This document shows, piece by piece, positions 16,253 through 22,193 of a stretch of 25,859 nt of DNA. Made by a program: the position numbers and the translations under genes. Every line of letters starts with the position of its first letter. Within the stretch, counting starts at the first letter, position 1. The notes beneath the pieces are model-generated. The model made no database searches, was not told the origin of the DNA, and worked only from the letters and a program-made list of their open reading frames with translations. The DNA is from a virus, in the IMG/VR virus record IMGVR_UViG_3300008952_000268, positions 1-25,859 of that record. One strand, given 5' to 3'.

Positions 16253-16988
16253 CGACCACGAAGCCGCGCAGCTCTCCGCGGTCTGCTACCTTGAGCCGGG
16301 AGATTCGCAGGATGCGGCATTCCGCCTCGGGTGGGATTGCCTGCCGATCATCGAAGGAGACACCGAAGCGTTTATCTTCGAGCGTGATGGCGAGACCGTT
16401 ATCGGCTTTCGAGGAACGTCATCCATTGATGACACGATTACCGATCTGCGGCTGAGAAAGACACGCGCAGAGACGACCATCGATCCCGGCGCCGAGGTAC
16501 ATCGGGGGTTCTCCGAGTACGTCTCGAAAGTGTTCTCACGAGTGTTCGACGCCTGCCGATCCCCTGGCAATCGCCGACTCTACGTCGTCGGACATTCGCT
16601 CGGAGGTGCCGCGGCGCAGATCCTCGCGTTCCGGCTGGCCATGCTCGGGTCGGTCGTCGCACGGGTGGTGACGTTCGGCTCCCCGCGGGTCGGGAATAAA
16701 ACGTTCGCGCAGGAATACAACCGGCTGAACGAGCTCGACGAACGTACCAGGCGCTATCGTCGGGTACTCGATCCGGTCCCACACCTTCCCCCTCGGCGCT
16801 GGGGATACCGGCACACCGCAGGAGAGCGCTACATCGACCGGAACGGAAAGATCCACAAGCAGATCGGATGGTGGTCTGCCATGTGGGATAAGGCCTGCGC
16901 GCTGACGATACGGCGCAAATGGGATGGCAAGCCGGACCCGATCGCGGCGCACGGGGTCGACGGCTACATCGCGGCGCTGAAGCCATGA
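16245..16988 (+). CDS. Class-3 lipase (alpha/beta hydrolase)
   Basis: A 247-aa protein with the full set of Lipase_3 (PF01764-type) landmarks. An oxyanion-hole strand reads VIGFRGTSS (53-60). The nucleophile elbow GHSLGGA holds Ser118, after the strand RLYVVGHSL. VTFGSPRVGNK follows, and a catalytic Asp lies in LDPVPHLPP (Asp176). A candidate catalytic His is in AAHGVDGY (His236). Such enzymes hydrolyse acylglycerol or other ester lipids, so a target in the host envelope or lysis debris is plausible. No signal peptide or membrane segment is visible, so export would need lysis or virion incorporation. I chose ATG 16245, with an 8-base overlap with the upstream stop. GTG 16224 and ATG 16227 are possible. 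The 71-aa gene follows by ATGA overlap. Confidence 0.85.
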   Translation: MLSDHEAAQLSAVCYLEPGDSQDAAFRLGWDCLPIIEGDTEAFIFERDGETVIGFRGTSSIDDTITDLRLRKTRAETTIDPGAEVHRGFSEYVSKVFSRVFDACRSPGNRRLYVVGHSLGGAAAQILAFRLAMLGSVVARVVTFGSPRVGNKTFAQEYNRLNELDERTRRYRRVLDPVPHLPPRRWGYRHTAGERYIDRNGKIHKQIGWWSAMWDKACALTIRRKWDGKPDPIAAHGVDGYIAALKP

Positions 16989-17200
16989 ACGAGCTCCCCG
17001 CATGCCTCGACCATATCCGGCAGTCGATCGAGGAGATCAAGAAGCACACGGATGACCCGGCTTCGGCGCGCGAGTTAGAGCGCATTTTGTGGGAGTCGAT
17101 TCTGGAGCTCGCTGCCAAGCTCAGCCCTGTCCCATGGTCGAGCTTGGCAAAGGAAGCGCTGAAAACGCGCGAGATCAAATATCCGAAATGGACGGATTAG
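16985..17200 (+). CDS. Small helical protein coupled to the lipase gene
   Basis: A 71-aa protein of unknown function. Almost the whole length is predicted helical (SIEEIKKHTDDPASARELER, then SILELAAKLSPVPWSSLAKE). It has no membrane segment, signal peptide or recognised motif. Its ATG overlaps the lipase stop (ATGA), so it is surely translated together with the lipase. That coupling invites guesses of a lipase partner, stabiliser or immunity-type factor, none of which the sequence proves. It ends tail to tail with the RHH gene: the two stop codons overlap by two bases, leaving no room for a dedicated terminator between them. Confidence 0.65.
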   Translation: MNELPACLDHIRQSIEEIKKHTDDPASARELERILWESILELAAKLSPVPWSSLAKEALKTREIKYPKWTD

Positions 17201-17388
17201 AGGCTTCCGCGCCGTGCGTATCGGCGTCGCAAAATCTCGGTAAGCTTCTCTGAGATCGCGCCATGCGCGCGCTCGCCGATCTCCTCGAGGAATGCCGCGT
17301 AGACGTCCGCGTCGATGTAAGCTCGGATCATTTTGCGGCCTTTTGGTGGTCGACCTGGACCGCGTTTCGGTTCGGTTTTCTCGGTCAT
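17197..17388 (-). CDS. Small AT-hook plus ribbon-helix-helix DNA-binding protein
   Basis: A 63-aa protein. Residues 8-19 (KRGPGRPPKGRK) hold the Gly-Arg-Pro core of an AT-hook with flanking basic residues, which inserts into the minor groove of AT-rich DNA. Residues 19-60 have ribbon-helix-helix layout: a strand (MIRAYIDADV), helix A (YAAFLEEIGE) and helix B (ISEKLTEILRRRYARR). RHH proteins act as dimers that read palindromic operators. It lies at the end of the small minus-strand unit behind promoter copy A, which contains a 10-bp inverted repeat, so autoregulation is likely. ATG overlaps the TGA of the gene before (ATGA), with GGAG eight bases upstream. DNA binding is well supported; the operator is inferred. 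Confidence 0.75.
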   Translation of the reverse strand: MTEKTEPKRGPGRPPKGRKMIRAYIDADVYAAFLEEIGERAHGAISEKLTEILRRRYARRGSL

Positions 17389-17567
17389 TGGATCGGCTCC
17401 AGCGTCGCGCCAGCGACCGTGTCGCCGTCCGGGTTGATCAGCGAGCCGTCCTTGGTCCGGACCCAGTGCTCGCCGTCGTCGTCACGGTAAAGCCACGGTT
17501 GCGAGTCGCTAACCCGCTCGACGAGGTAGGTCTGCTCGGGGGTGTAAATGCGGTGGGTGGTCGTCAT
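17385..17567 (-). CDS. Small acidic protein upstream of the RHH gene
   Basis: A 60-aa protein of unknown function with strands separated by Asp/Gly turns (YRDDDGEHWV, KDGSLINPDGD), so a small beta domain is likely. I chose the ATG at 17567 over the longer in-frame ATG at 17606. The region between them is a leader related to the leader of the 56-aa unit, where the matching ATG is followed at once by TAA. The SD is weak (GTGGAA). If the 17606 start is used, the message would be nearly leaderless and the protein 73 aa. It is driven by promoter copy A and its stop overlaps the RHH start. Regulatory partner of the RHH protein is a guess. Confidence 0.55.
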   Translation of the reverse strand: MTTTHRIYTPEQTYLVERVSDSQPWLYRDDDGEHWVRTKDGSLINPDGDTVAGATLEPIQ

Positions 17568-17613
17568 GGGTAGAGATTCCACGGTGGTGGTTTGCGTTGC
17601 TCTCATGTAGATA

Positions 17614-17641
17614 ATTATGCACGATTACCCACTCGAGTCAA
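17614..17641 (-). promoter_or_regulatory. Promoter copy A, sigma70-like
   Basis: On the minus strand -35 TTGACT (17641-17636) and -10 CATAAT (17619-17614) are separated by 16 bp, both close to consensus. An AT-rich stretch including TTTTTTG lies upstream, possibly an UP-like element. The transcript would begin near 17607 and carry the 60-aa and RHH genes. The promoter sits inside the 60-bp direct repeat. Confidence 0.75.
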
Positions 17642-17653
17642 CAGTAATCGAGC
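17619..17653. promoter_or_regulatory. Dyad operator over promoter A
   Basis: Arms GCACGATTAC and GTAATCGAGC (9 of 10 bases complementary) are separated by 15 bases. The dyad covers the -35 box, the spacer and the edge of the -10 box, so a bound dimer would block RNA polymerase. Arm-centre spacing of 25 bp puts the two half-sites on roughly the same DNA face. Likely ligands are the RHH/AT-hook protein or the HTH protein of the cassette. Confidence 0.65.
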
Positions 17654-17678
17654 ACAAAAAAGAATTATTTCAGGACAC

Positions 17679-17703
17679 AAAAAAACCCCCCTTTCGGGGG
17701 GTT
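17679..17703 (-). terminator. Intrinsic terminator of the 56-aa unit
   Basis: Read on the minus strand, an 8-bp stem (AACCCCCC/GGGGGGTT) with a GAAA loop is followed by a run of seven T. This is a textbook rho-independent terminator. It lies 22 bases past the stop of the 56-aa ORF and just upstream of promoter copy A, so it separates the two small units. Confidence 0.92.
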
Positions 17704-17724
17704 GTGGTTCGTGGTGGGCTTCCT

Positions 17725-17895
17725 TTACTTCGATTCCTGCCGAGCTGCGTAGCGAGCGGCCGATTCGCCGATAAGTGCATCGCGATCCCAGATAGAGACG
17801 ATCTCCCACTCGTGGCCGTCGCGGTAATCTTGAGCGTCGGTGAGCTCGTCAAAAGTGAAGGTCTCGTTCGTGGTTTCGTTCTTTACGAGCAACAT
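17725..17895 (-). CDS. 56-aa acidic small protein with its own promoter and terminator
   Basis: A 56-aa protein (MLLVKNETTNETFTFDEL at the N-terminus) too short for usual gene calling, yet strongly supported. The signals are AAAGGAG eight bases before the ATG, a promoter-operator copy about 40 bases upstream and an intrinsic terminator 22 bases after the stop. The protein is acidic with one Trp-containing strand (HEWEIVSIWDRDAL) and a helical Ala-rich end (ESAARYAARQESK), with no membrane segment or known motif. The independent transcription unit resembles a moron gene or a small host-takeover or anti-defence protein. That is inference from architecture, since the sequence gives no function. 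Confidence 0.75.
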   Translation of the reverse strand: MLLVKNETTNETFTFDELTDAQDYRDGHEWEIVSIWDRDALIGESAARYAARQESK

Positions 17896-17941
17896 GTTCT
17901 CGGCTCCTTTGTGGTTTGGTTGTCCGTTGCTTACATGATTA

Positions 17942-17969
17942 ATTATGCACGATTACCCACTCGCGTCAA
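17942..17969 (-). promoter_or_regulatory. Promoter copy B, sigma70-like
   Basis: On the minus strand -35 TTGACG (17969-17964) and -10 CATAAT (17947-17942) lie 16 bp apart. Predicted initiation near 17935 gives a leader of about 40 bases. The leader opens with ATGTAA, a start-stop pair, before AAAGGAG and the 56-aa ORF. It differs from copy A only at the last base of the -35 box. Confidence 0.75.
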
Positions 17970-17981
17970 CAGTAATCGAGC
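17947..17981. promoter_or_regulatory. Dyad operator over promoter B
   Basis: The arms GCACGATTAC and GTAATCGAGC with a 15-base spacer are identical to the copy A operator. The same regulator should therefore control both small units together. Confidence 0.65.
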
Positions 17982-18055
17982 ACAAAAAAGAATTATTTCG
18001 GCGCAGCACAAACCGCCCGCGGAGACGGGTTCGGACCCCCGATCGACCCTTGGCC

Positions 18056-19006
18056 TTAATAGACGCCGGGGGTCGCCTCTTTCCTGAACCCCTCGTCCGG
18101 CTCGAATGCGCGAGCCTGCGCAATCTTGACCGGCTTGACGTGCCCCTCGGGAGTAATTAGCCCCTTGTCCCGCAACTCCCGCTTGTCGACCAGGCGCACC
18201 GTGCACCGGCAGTTGTAGCCGTTCGGCGGTCGGATCGTCTCCCAAATGGGATGCGTCACCGCGGCTGTGACCCCGTCGATCGTCGCGTGCGTATCGCGTA
18301 CCGCCGAGTCAGTTACCGCCATGTACTCGAATGCGCCGATCACCTGCTGCACGTCGGGGTCCTTCGCCTGTTCGAACCGGCCGTCGGTGTACGCCGTGTT
18401 CATGTTCGTACGGAACACCGTCTCCGCGTAGCTCCTGCTGAACCCTTGCATCTCCATCATCGCGTCCTCGAACTGCGTCGAGGTCAAGCCACGGGAGATG
18501 ACTCGCTGAAGCGCTTCGCGTGTGATGCCGATTCTCTCGAGTGCGCTTCGGGTGTGCCGTGCAACCACCCGTTCGCCGCGCTGCGCCATGGAAAAAACGC
18601 GGTCAGAGCGTTCATAAAGTCGCGCTACGGCGCGCCATAGTGGTTCGCCGTCCATCGGTCGCGCGAGTTCCGGGGTACGGCGCGCGAGGATTTCGGCCGC
18701 TGAGGTGAAGCCCTGACCGCTACCTGGTGCAAGGGTCTCGCCGGCGCTGAACAAGACCTGGTGAACGTCTGCTGGTTGCCTGCTCTCCAGCGCTTTCGCC
18801 TCGAGTACGAGACGCCGGCGACCGTGCAAATCAGCCAGAGCCATCGAGCGCCACATAGCACGATGGAGCCGCTGGAACGATGGCCCCACCGGTCGACCGC
18901 TAAGAATGGCTCGCGTGTATTGCAGGATCGATTCCTCGAATTCCTTCGAGCTCGAATCGATCAGATCTTGGAATTCGTCCAGCGGTGATTTAACGGAACG
19001 AACCAC
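18056..19006 (-). CDS. MuF-type head morphogenesis protein (Mu gp30/SPP1 gp7-like)
   Basis: A 316-aa minor head protein, mostly helical for the first 200 residues. The MuF signature follows: an Ala/Tyr helix (SRSYAETVFRTNMNTAYTDG), then VTDSAVRDTHATIDGV, and PPNGYNCRCTVRLVDKREL holding the conserved Cys pair. MuF proteins bind the portal, enter the head in few copies and help head assembly and genome ejection. I chose GTG 19006 because GGGAGG lies five bases before it. The longer frame starts with GTG at 19030 without such an SD. It overlaps the portal stop by 17 bases. No toxin or enzyme domain is fused to its C-terminus, as happens in some MuF proteins. Confidence 0.85.
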   Translation of the reverse strand: MVRSVKSPLDEFQDLIDSSSKEFEESILQYTRAILSGRPVGPSFQRLHRAMWRSMALADLHGRRRLVLEAKALESRQPADVHQVLFSAGETLAPGSGQGFTSAAEILARRTPELARPMDGEPLWRAVARLYERSDRVFSMAQRGERVVARHTRSALERIGITREALQRVISRGLTSTQFEDAMMEMQGFSRSYAETVFRTNMNTAYTDGRFEQAKDPDVQQVIGAFEYMAVTDSAVRDTHATIDGVTAAVTHPIWETIRPPNGYNCRCTVRLVDKRELRDKGLITPEGHVKPVKIAQARAFEPDEGFRKEATPGVY

Positions 19007-20321
19007 CGAACCCTCCCGATGCGCTGGCACCCTGGAGCGTGTCCAATCCGGCCGACCCTTCGATCACTTCATCGCCGTCCTCTGGCATTGTCCAGCCGAG
19101 CTTTTCGTAGACTTCCGATTTCTTCAACGGAATCCCAGCACGTAACGCGACCTCGGCATTCTGCGCGTTCGCCGACGGGTCATCGATCTCCTTTGACGTC
19201 GTAACGAACTTTGGCATGCGCGGTCGGTTCGGGAATATCCGCTGTAGCTTGTCGCGGTTCCAATCCCAAAGGAGTCGAATGAGTTTGCCGCCCATTTTCT
19301 CATCCTTCAAATCGCGATCGGCCTGGATCAGACTTTGCGCTACCGATTGCTCGACCTCGGCACGTGCGAGCGATCCGACGCCTTCCTGGCCACCGAGCGG
19401 CAGCACCGAGCCGTAGAGATATCCGCGCAGCGCATTGTCACAGTAGTCGAGCCAACCCATCGCGATCGCGTTACCGTCCGATCCCATCGCGTGAAAGTTG
19501 ACCTTGTCGAGTGACGAGTGCGCAAAGACATGCTCTCCTTTGTGCTTTTTCGCCTGCGCGATGTACTCGTCCATCACGTCTTGAGCGGACCGGCCATCAC
19601 CACCTGCCGAGGTACGTTCATCGATCTCGATGTCGATCTGCCCCATGGCCCATCGCTCGAGACCCGATAGGACAAGCGGGAGCGTCTCCATTTTCGCCCA
19701 CCACATGAAATAAGCGGAACGAATCGCTGGCCATCCGTAACCCAGCGTTCTCTCCTCGTCACACCAAACAATCGAGACGAGCGGCGAGTTAGACGTCAGC
19801 CGGGTTTTCTTGCCGCGCCCCGTCGCGCTCTTGAGATACCAGCCCCAGGCGCCATCCTCCTTGAGCTTCGCAACGCGGTCCTTGTCGATCTCCTTGATGC
19901 GCGTGATGACGCGCCAGGGTTGCGCCGGGATTTCGTCGATGCCACCGAGCTGCAAATGCCGCACAGCGTTCTCGGGAAACCCGTAGTATCGACCGCGGAA
20001 ATACCCATGCGCCGCAAGGGTCTGCGCCGCCTTGAAGGAGTCGATCTCTCCGAGCGCATCCTGCATCCAGACGGCTAGATCCTTCTCTTCGGCCGTCGCG
20101 TTTTTCGCCGGAACGACCATGAAATCATCGCCGGCAATCTCGCTAGAGCGGATGTCAATCGCCTGAGCGGCGACAGCATCTTGGCGCAGCTTGTCCCAAA
20201 TCTCGGGTTCCTTCTGCTGCGCGAGATCGGTGTCGACAATCTCACGGAACCCGCGGTAGATCGATTGTAGCGCTTGGGGGTAGAGCGATCGTGCGTAGCT
20301 GACGCTGATGGGATAGGTCAC
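18990..20321 (-). CDS. Portal protein, Mu gp29/DUF935-like
   Basis: A 443-aa protein that forms the dodecameric portal ring through which DNA enters and leaves the head. DUF935-type features are the N-terminal helical part with AAQAIDIRSSEIAGDDFMVV, a mid-protein segment (TLGYGWPAIRSAYFMWWAKM) that precedes the wing/stem region, and ARAEVEQSVAQSLIQADRDL. The C-terminal motif GIPLKKSEVYEKLGWTMPED is shared with gp29-like portals. The last 25 residues are Gly/Ser-rich and flexible. The start is a GTG that overlaps the terminase TGA as GTGA, and the gene is followed by the MuF gene, the canonical order. Length fits the family (about 400-520 residues). Portal identity is strong; the gp29-like subfamily is moderately sure. 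Confidence 0.88.
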   Translation of the reverse strand: MTYPISVSYARSLYPQALQSIYRGFREIVDTDLAQQKEPEIWDKLRQDAVAAQAIDIRSSEIAGDDFMVVPAKNATAEEKDLAVWMQDALGEIDSFKAAQTLAAHGYFRGRYYGFPENAVRHLQLGGIDEIPAQPWRVITRIKEIDKDRVAKLKEDGAWGWYLKSATGRGKKTRLTSNSPLVSIVWCDEERTLGYGWPAIRSAYFMWWAKMETLPLVLSGLERWAMGQIDIEIDERTSAGGDGRSAQDVMDEYIAQAKKHKGEHVFAHSSLDKVNFHAMGSDGNAIAMGWLDYCDNALRGYLYGSVLPLGGQEGVGSLARAEVEQSVAQSLIQADRDLKDEKMGGKLIRLLWDWNRDKLQRIFPNRPRMPKFVTTSKEIDDPSANAQNAEVALRAGIPLKKSEVYEKLGWTMPEDGDEVIEGSAGLDTLQGASASGGFGGSFR

Positions 20322-21790
20322 GATAAGAACCCGAATCGGTGTCTGGAATTACCAGTAGAGTCTTTCGCGCGATTGAACAGAGACGGCGAGCGCCGATCGC
20401 TGGCGCCGAACTCAAGTCTAACGCGCGCTCTGCGTCCGTACCAAGCCATAACCAGCGCATCGCCGCGGTCAGGGCTCGATATCCCACGCTTCCGCATGTC
20501 CTCCTTGCGCTCGATCTGAAAGGTCCCGTCATACTTCGGGATCTTCTTGATGCTGGTTAGCTGCGCTTTCTGCTTATCGTCGTCGAGTAGCTTGAGCTCC
20601 TCTTTTCGTAGAGCTTCTCGGAGCCACCACCACGACTCCTCGCGGCGATTACGGAACATCCCCTCATCGTAGGGTTTGGCGCCACCCTGGAACGGATAAA
20701 CCTTGTAGCCGTGGCGGGTCAGATAGTCCGTTACACCGCCACCCAGGCCGACATCATCGACGACAATCAGACCTTTTTGTTTGTCCCATCCGAGTGCATG
20801 GAAATAGCGTTCCGCCTCGTCGACGACGCGATCGACCGGGAATCCCATGAACGCCTCCATGGAGATCTGATTCGCGCCGTCAAGCGCTGTGAAGACCGTC
20901 TCATCTCCGCCCATGCGTGCGACGTCGATAGCCATGACTCGGCGATTGTCTGTCGTGAACTTCGGGAGTGCGACAGAACGCCGCACCCACTCGAGCGAAA
21001 TCAGGGTGTCTTCGCCTTCGGCTGGGAAGCGACCACGTACCAGCGCCTGGAACATAGGGGAATCTTCGCCCCATTCATCCCTGGCCTCTGCGATCCATTC
21101 GGCCGTGATCGCGCCGGGTACGGGATACTCGCCGTTCGGGTCGCGACCCCGCGTTATGTTCGGATGGTTGTAGCCGTCGATGTAAACGGTCGTCCAAAGA
21201 TCGCTCGCGGCTGCTGCGGGGAACGGCTCTTCGGAACCTTCGGCCGCCTCGGGATTACCGATCGCCAGGATCTTGACGCGACCACCCGACGCGATACGAC
21301 GAACGCCTTCCCAGATCGGTGGGTCGACCCCGGCCGCCTCGTCAATGACGATTAGCTGATGCCGTTCGTGGTGCCCGATCATTTTGTTCGGCTCGGTCGG
21401 GGACAGACCGATCATTTTGTGATTCGGGGAAATCCGCCACTCGCAGGCACGCGGTGGCATCTCGCCGTCGAGCTCTATACGGCACTGCTCGCGAGCCATG
21501 CGCATCTCGGCCCATAACAGCTCGTCCACCTGCGACCACGTCGGCGCCGTAGTGATGACACGCGACGGCCGATTGAACTGCATGAAATGTATCGCGTAGC
21601 GTGCTGCAAAATGGGTTTTACCCTGCGCATGCGCTGACGGAACGACGACGCGATCGGAGACCTGTAGCGCGTGCATGGCAGCCATGATGTCCGGGGTAAA
21701 CGTGGTACCCTCGACGTCTTTCCAGAATGTCCAGGGTTCGGCCTTCCAGCGTTTGAGCCTCCTACTCTGTTTCGCTGTCAGCGTCGGCAT
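20318..21790 (-). CDS. terL: Terminase large subunit (packaging ATPase/nuclease)
   Basis: A 490-aa motor protein. The ATPase domain has a Walker A-like PSAHAQGKTH (51-60), a Walker B segment RHQLIVIDEAAGVD (143-156) with the catalytic Glu, and the coupling segment KILAIGNP. The RNase H-like nuclease domain keeps its acidic set: VMAIDVARMGGDET (Asp289), GLIVVDDVGLG (Asp345/346) and SSPDRGDALVMAWYG (Asp441, Asp444). ATP hydrolysis drives genome translocation and the nuclease cuts concatemers. I start it at ATG 21790, which overlaps the TerS gene by 29 bases. A longer open frame to 22045 would be antisense-like, low-complexity sequence inside TerS and is rejected. Length and motif spacing are normal for the family. 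Confidence 0.95.
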   Translation of the reverse strand: MPTLTAKQSRRLKRWKAEPWTFWKDVEGTTFTPDIMAAMHALQVSDRVVVPSAHAQGKTHFAARYAIHFMQFNRPSRVITTAPTWSQVDELLWAEMRMAREQCRIELDGEMPPRACEWRISPNHKMIGLSPTEPNKMIGHHERHQLIVIDEAAGVDPPIWEGVRRIASGGRVKILAIGNPEAAEGSEEPFPAAAASDLWTTVYIDGYNHPNITRGRDPNGEYPVPGAITAEWIAEARDEWGEDSPMFQALVRGRFPAEGEDTLISLEWVRRSVALPKFTTDNRRVMAIDVARMGGDETVFTALDGANQISMEAFMGFPVDRVVDEAERYFHALGWDKQKGLIVVDDVGLGGGVTDYLTRHGYKVYPFQGGAKPYDEGMFRNRREESWWWLREALRKEELKLLDDDKQKAQLTSIKKIPKYDGTFQIERKEDMRKRGISSPDRGDALVMAWYGRRARVRLEFGASDRRSPSLFNRAKDSTGNSRHRFGFLS

Positions 21791-22193
21791 CGGCCTGTTC
21801 CAGCATGTCACCGAGCGACAGGTTGCCCGAATGCTCGACCTTGTGAGCGGACTCGAGACCCAGGATTTTGTCGATGCGTTGTTGAGCTCGAACCTTTTCC
21901 ATCGGGGTTGCGGCGGGGTCTCGAACGACGCCCCAGTAGACCTTGAGCGCCTTGCCGCGATGGTCCTCGATGTCCTCTTCGGTGTACTCCCGCAGCATCT
22001 CACGCGCGCGAGACAGATACCGCTCGGCGGTACGGGCAGTGACACCGTATCTCGATATCACCGTTTGCTTTATCTGCGCCTTAAAATAGCCCAGAGCCAA
22101 GAGGTCGGCGACGAGCCGGATGCGCTCGTCCTGCTCCTCTATCGTACAGCGGTCCCCACCGCCGCCTTTCTTTTCGCGCTGTTCATCGCTCAT
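21762..22193 (-). CDS. terS: Terminase small subunit
   Basis: A 143-aa DNA-recognition subunit. Residues 15-70 form an HTH-bearing region (IRLVADLLALGYFKAQIKQT followed by YGVTARTAERYLSRAREML), consistent with binding a packaging site. A helical part (TPMEKVRAQQRIDKILGLES) follows, with an acidic disordered tail (DMLEQADADADSETE) that would contact TerL or the portal. The ATG overlaps the methyltransferase stop by 11 bases and AAGG lies nine bases upstream. TerL begins within its last codons. TerS sequences vary greatly, so the call rests on HTH pattern, size and position before TerL. Confidence 0.82.
   Translation of the reverse strand: MSDEQREKKGGGGDRCTIEEQDERIRLVADLLALGYFKAQIKQTVISRYGVTARTAERYLSRAREMLREYTEEDIEDHRGKALKVYWGVVRDPAATPMEKVRAQQRIDKILGLESAHKVEHSGNLSLGDMLEQADADADSETE

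Larger units (their letters stand above)
17612..17671. repeat. Direct repeat copy A (promoter-operator unit, 60 bp)
   Basis: This 60-base block matches 17940-17999 at 59 of 60 bases. The only difference is at 17636 (A against C at 17964), the sixth base of the -35 box. Homology continues more weakly into the downstream leader, which shares AGCAACG in both units. Confidence 0.9.
17940..17999. repeat. Direct repeat copy B (promoter-operator unit, 60 bp)
   Basis: Matches 17612-17671 at 59 of 60 bases, offset by 328 bases. It ends 56 bases from the stop codon of the MuF gene, marking the right edge of the inserted cassette. Confidence 0.9.

Noticed and set aside
18025-18050. tRNA T-arm-like sequence (GGGTTCGGACCC) beside the cassette
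   Set aside because: The loop lacks the conserved A after TTCG, and no acceptor, D-arm or anticodon arm surrounds it, so neither a tRNA nor a tRNA attachment remnant is supported.
21791-22045. N-terminal extension of the TerL frame
   Set aside because: It lies inside TerS in another frame, has Arg/Ser-rich noncoding character, and normal TerL length is reached from ATG 21790.
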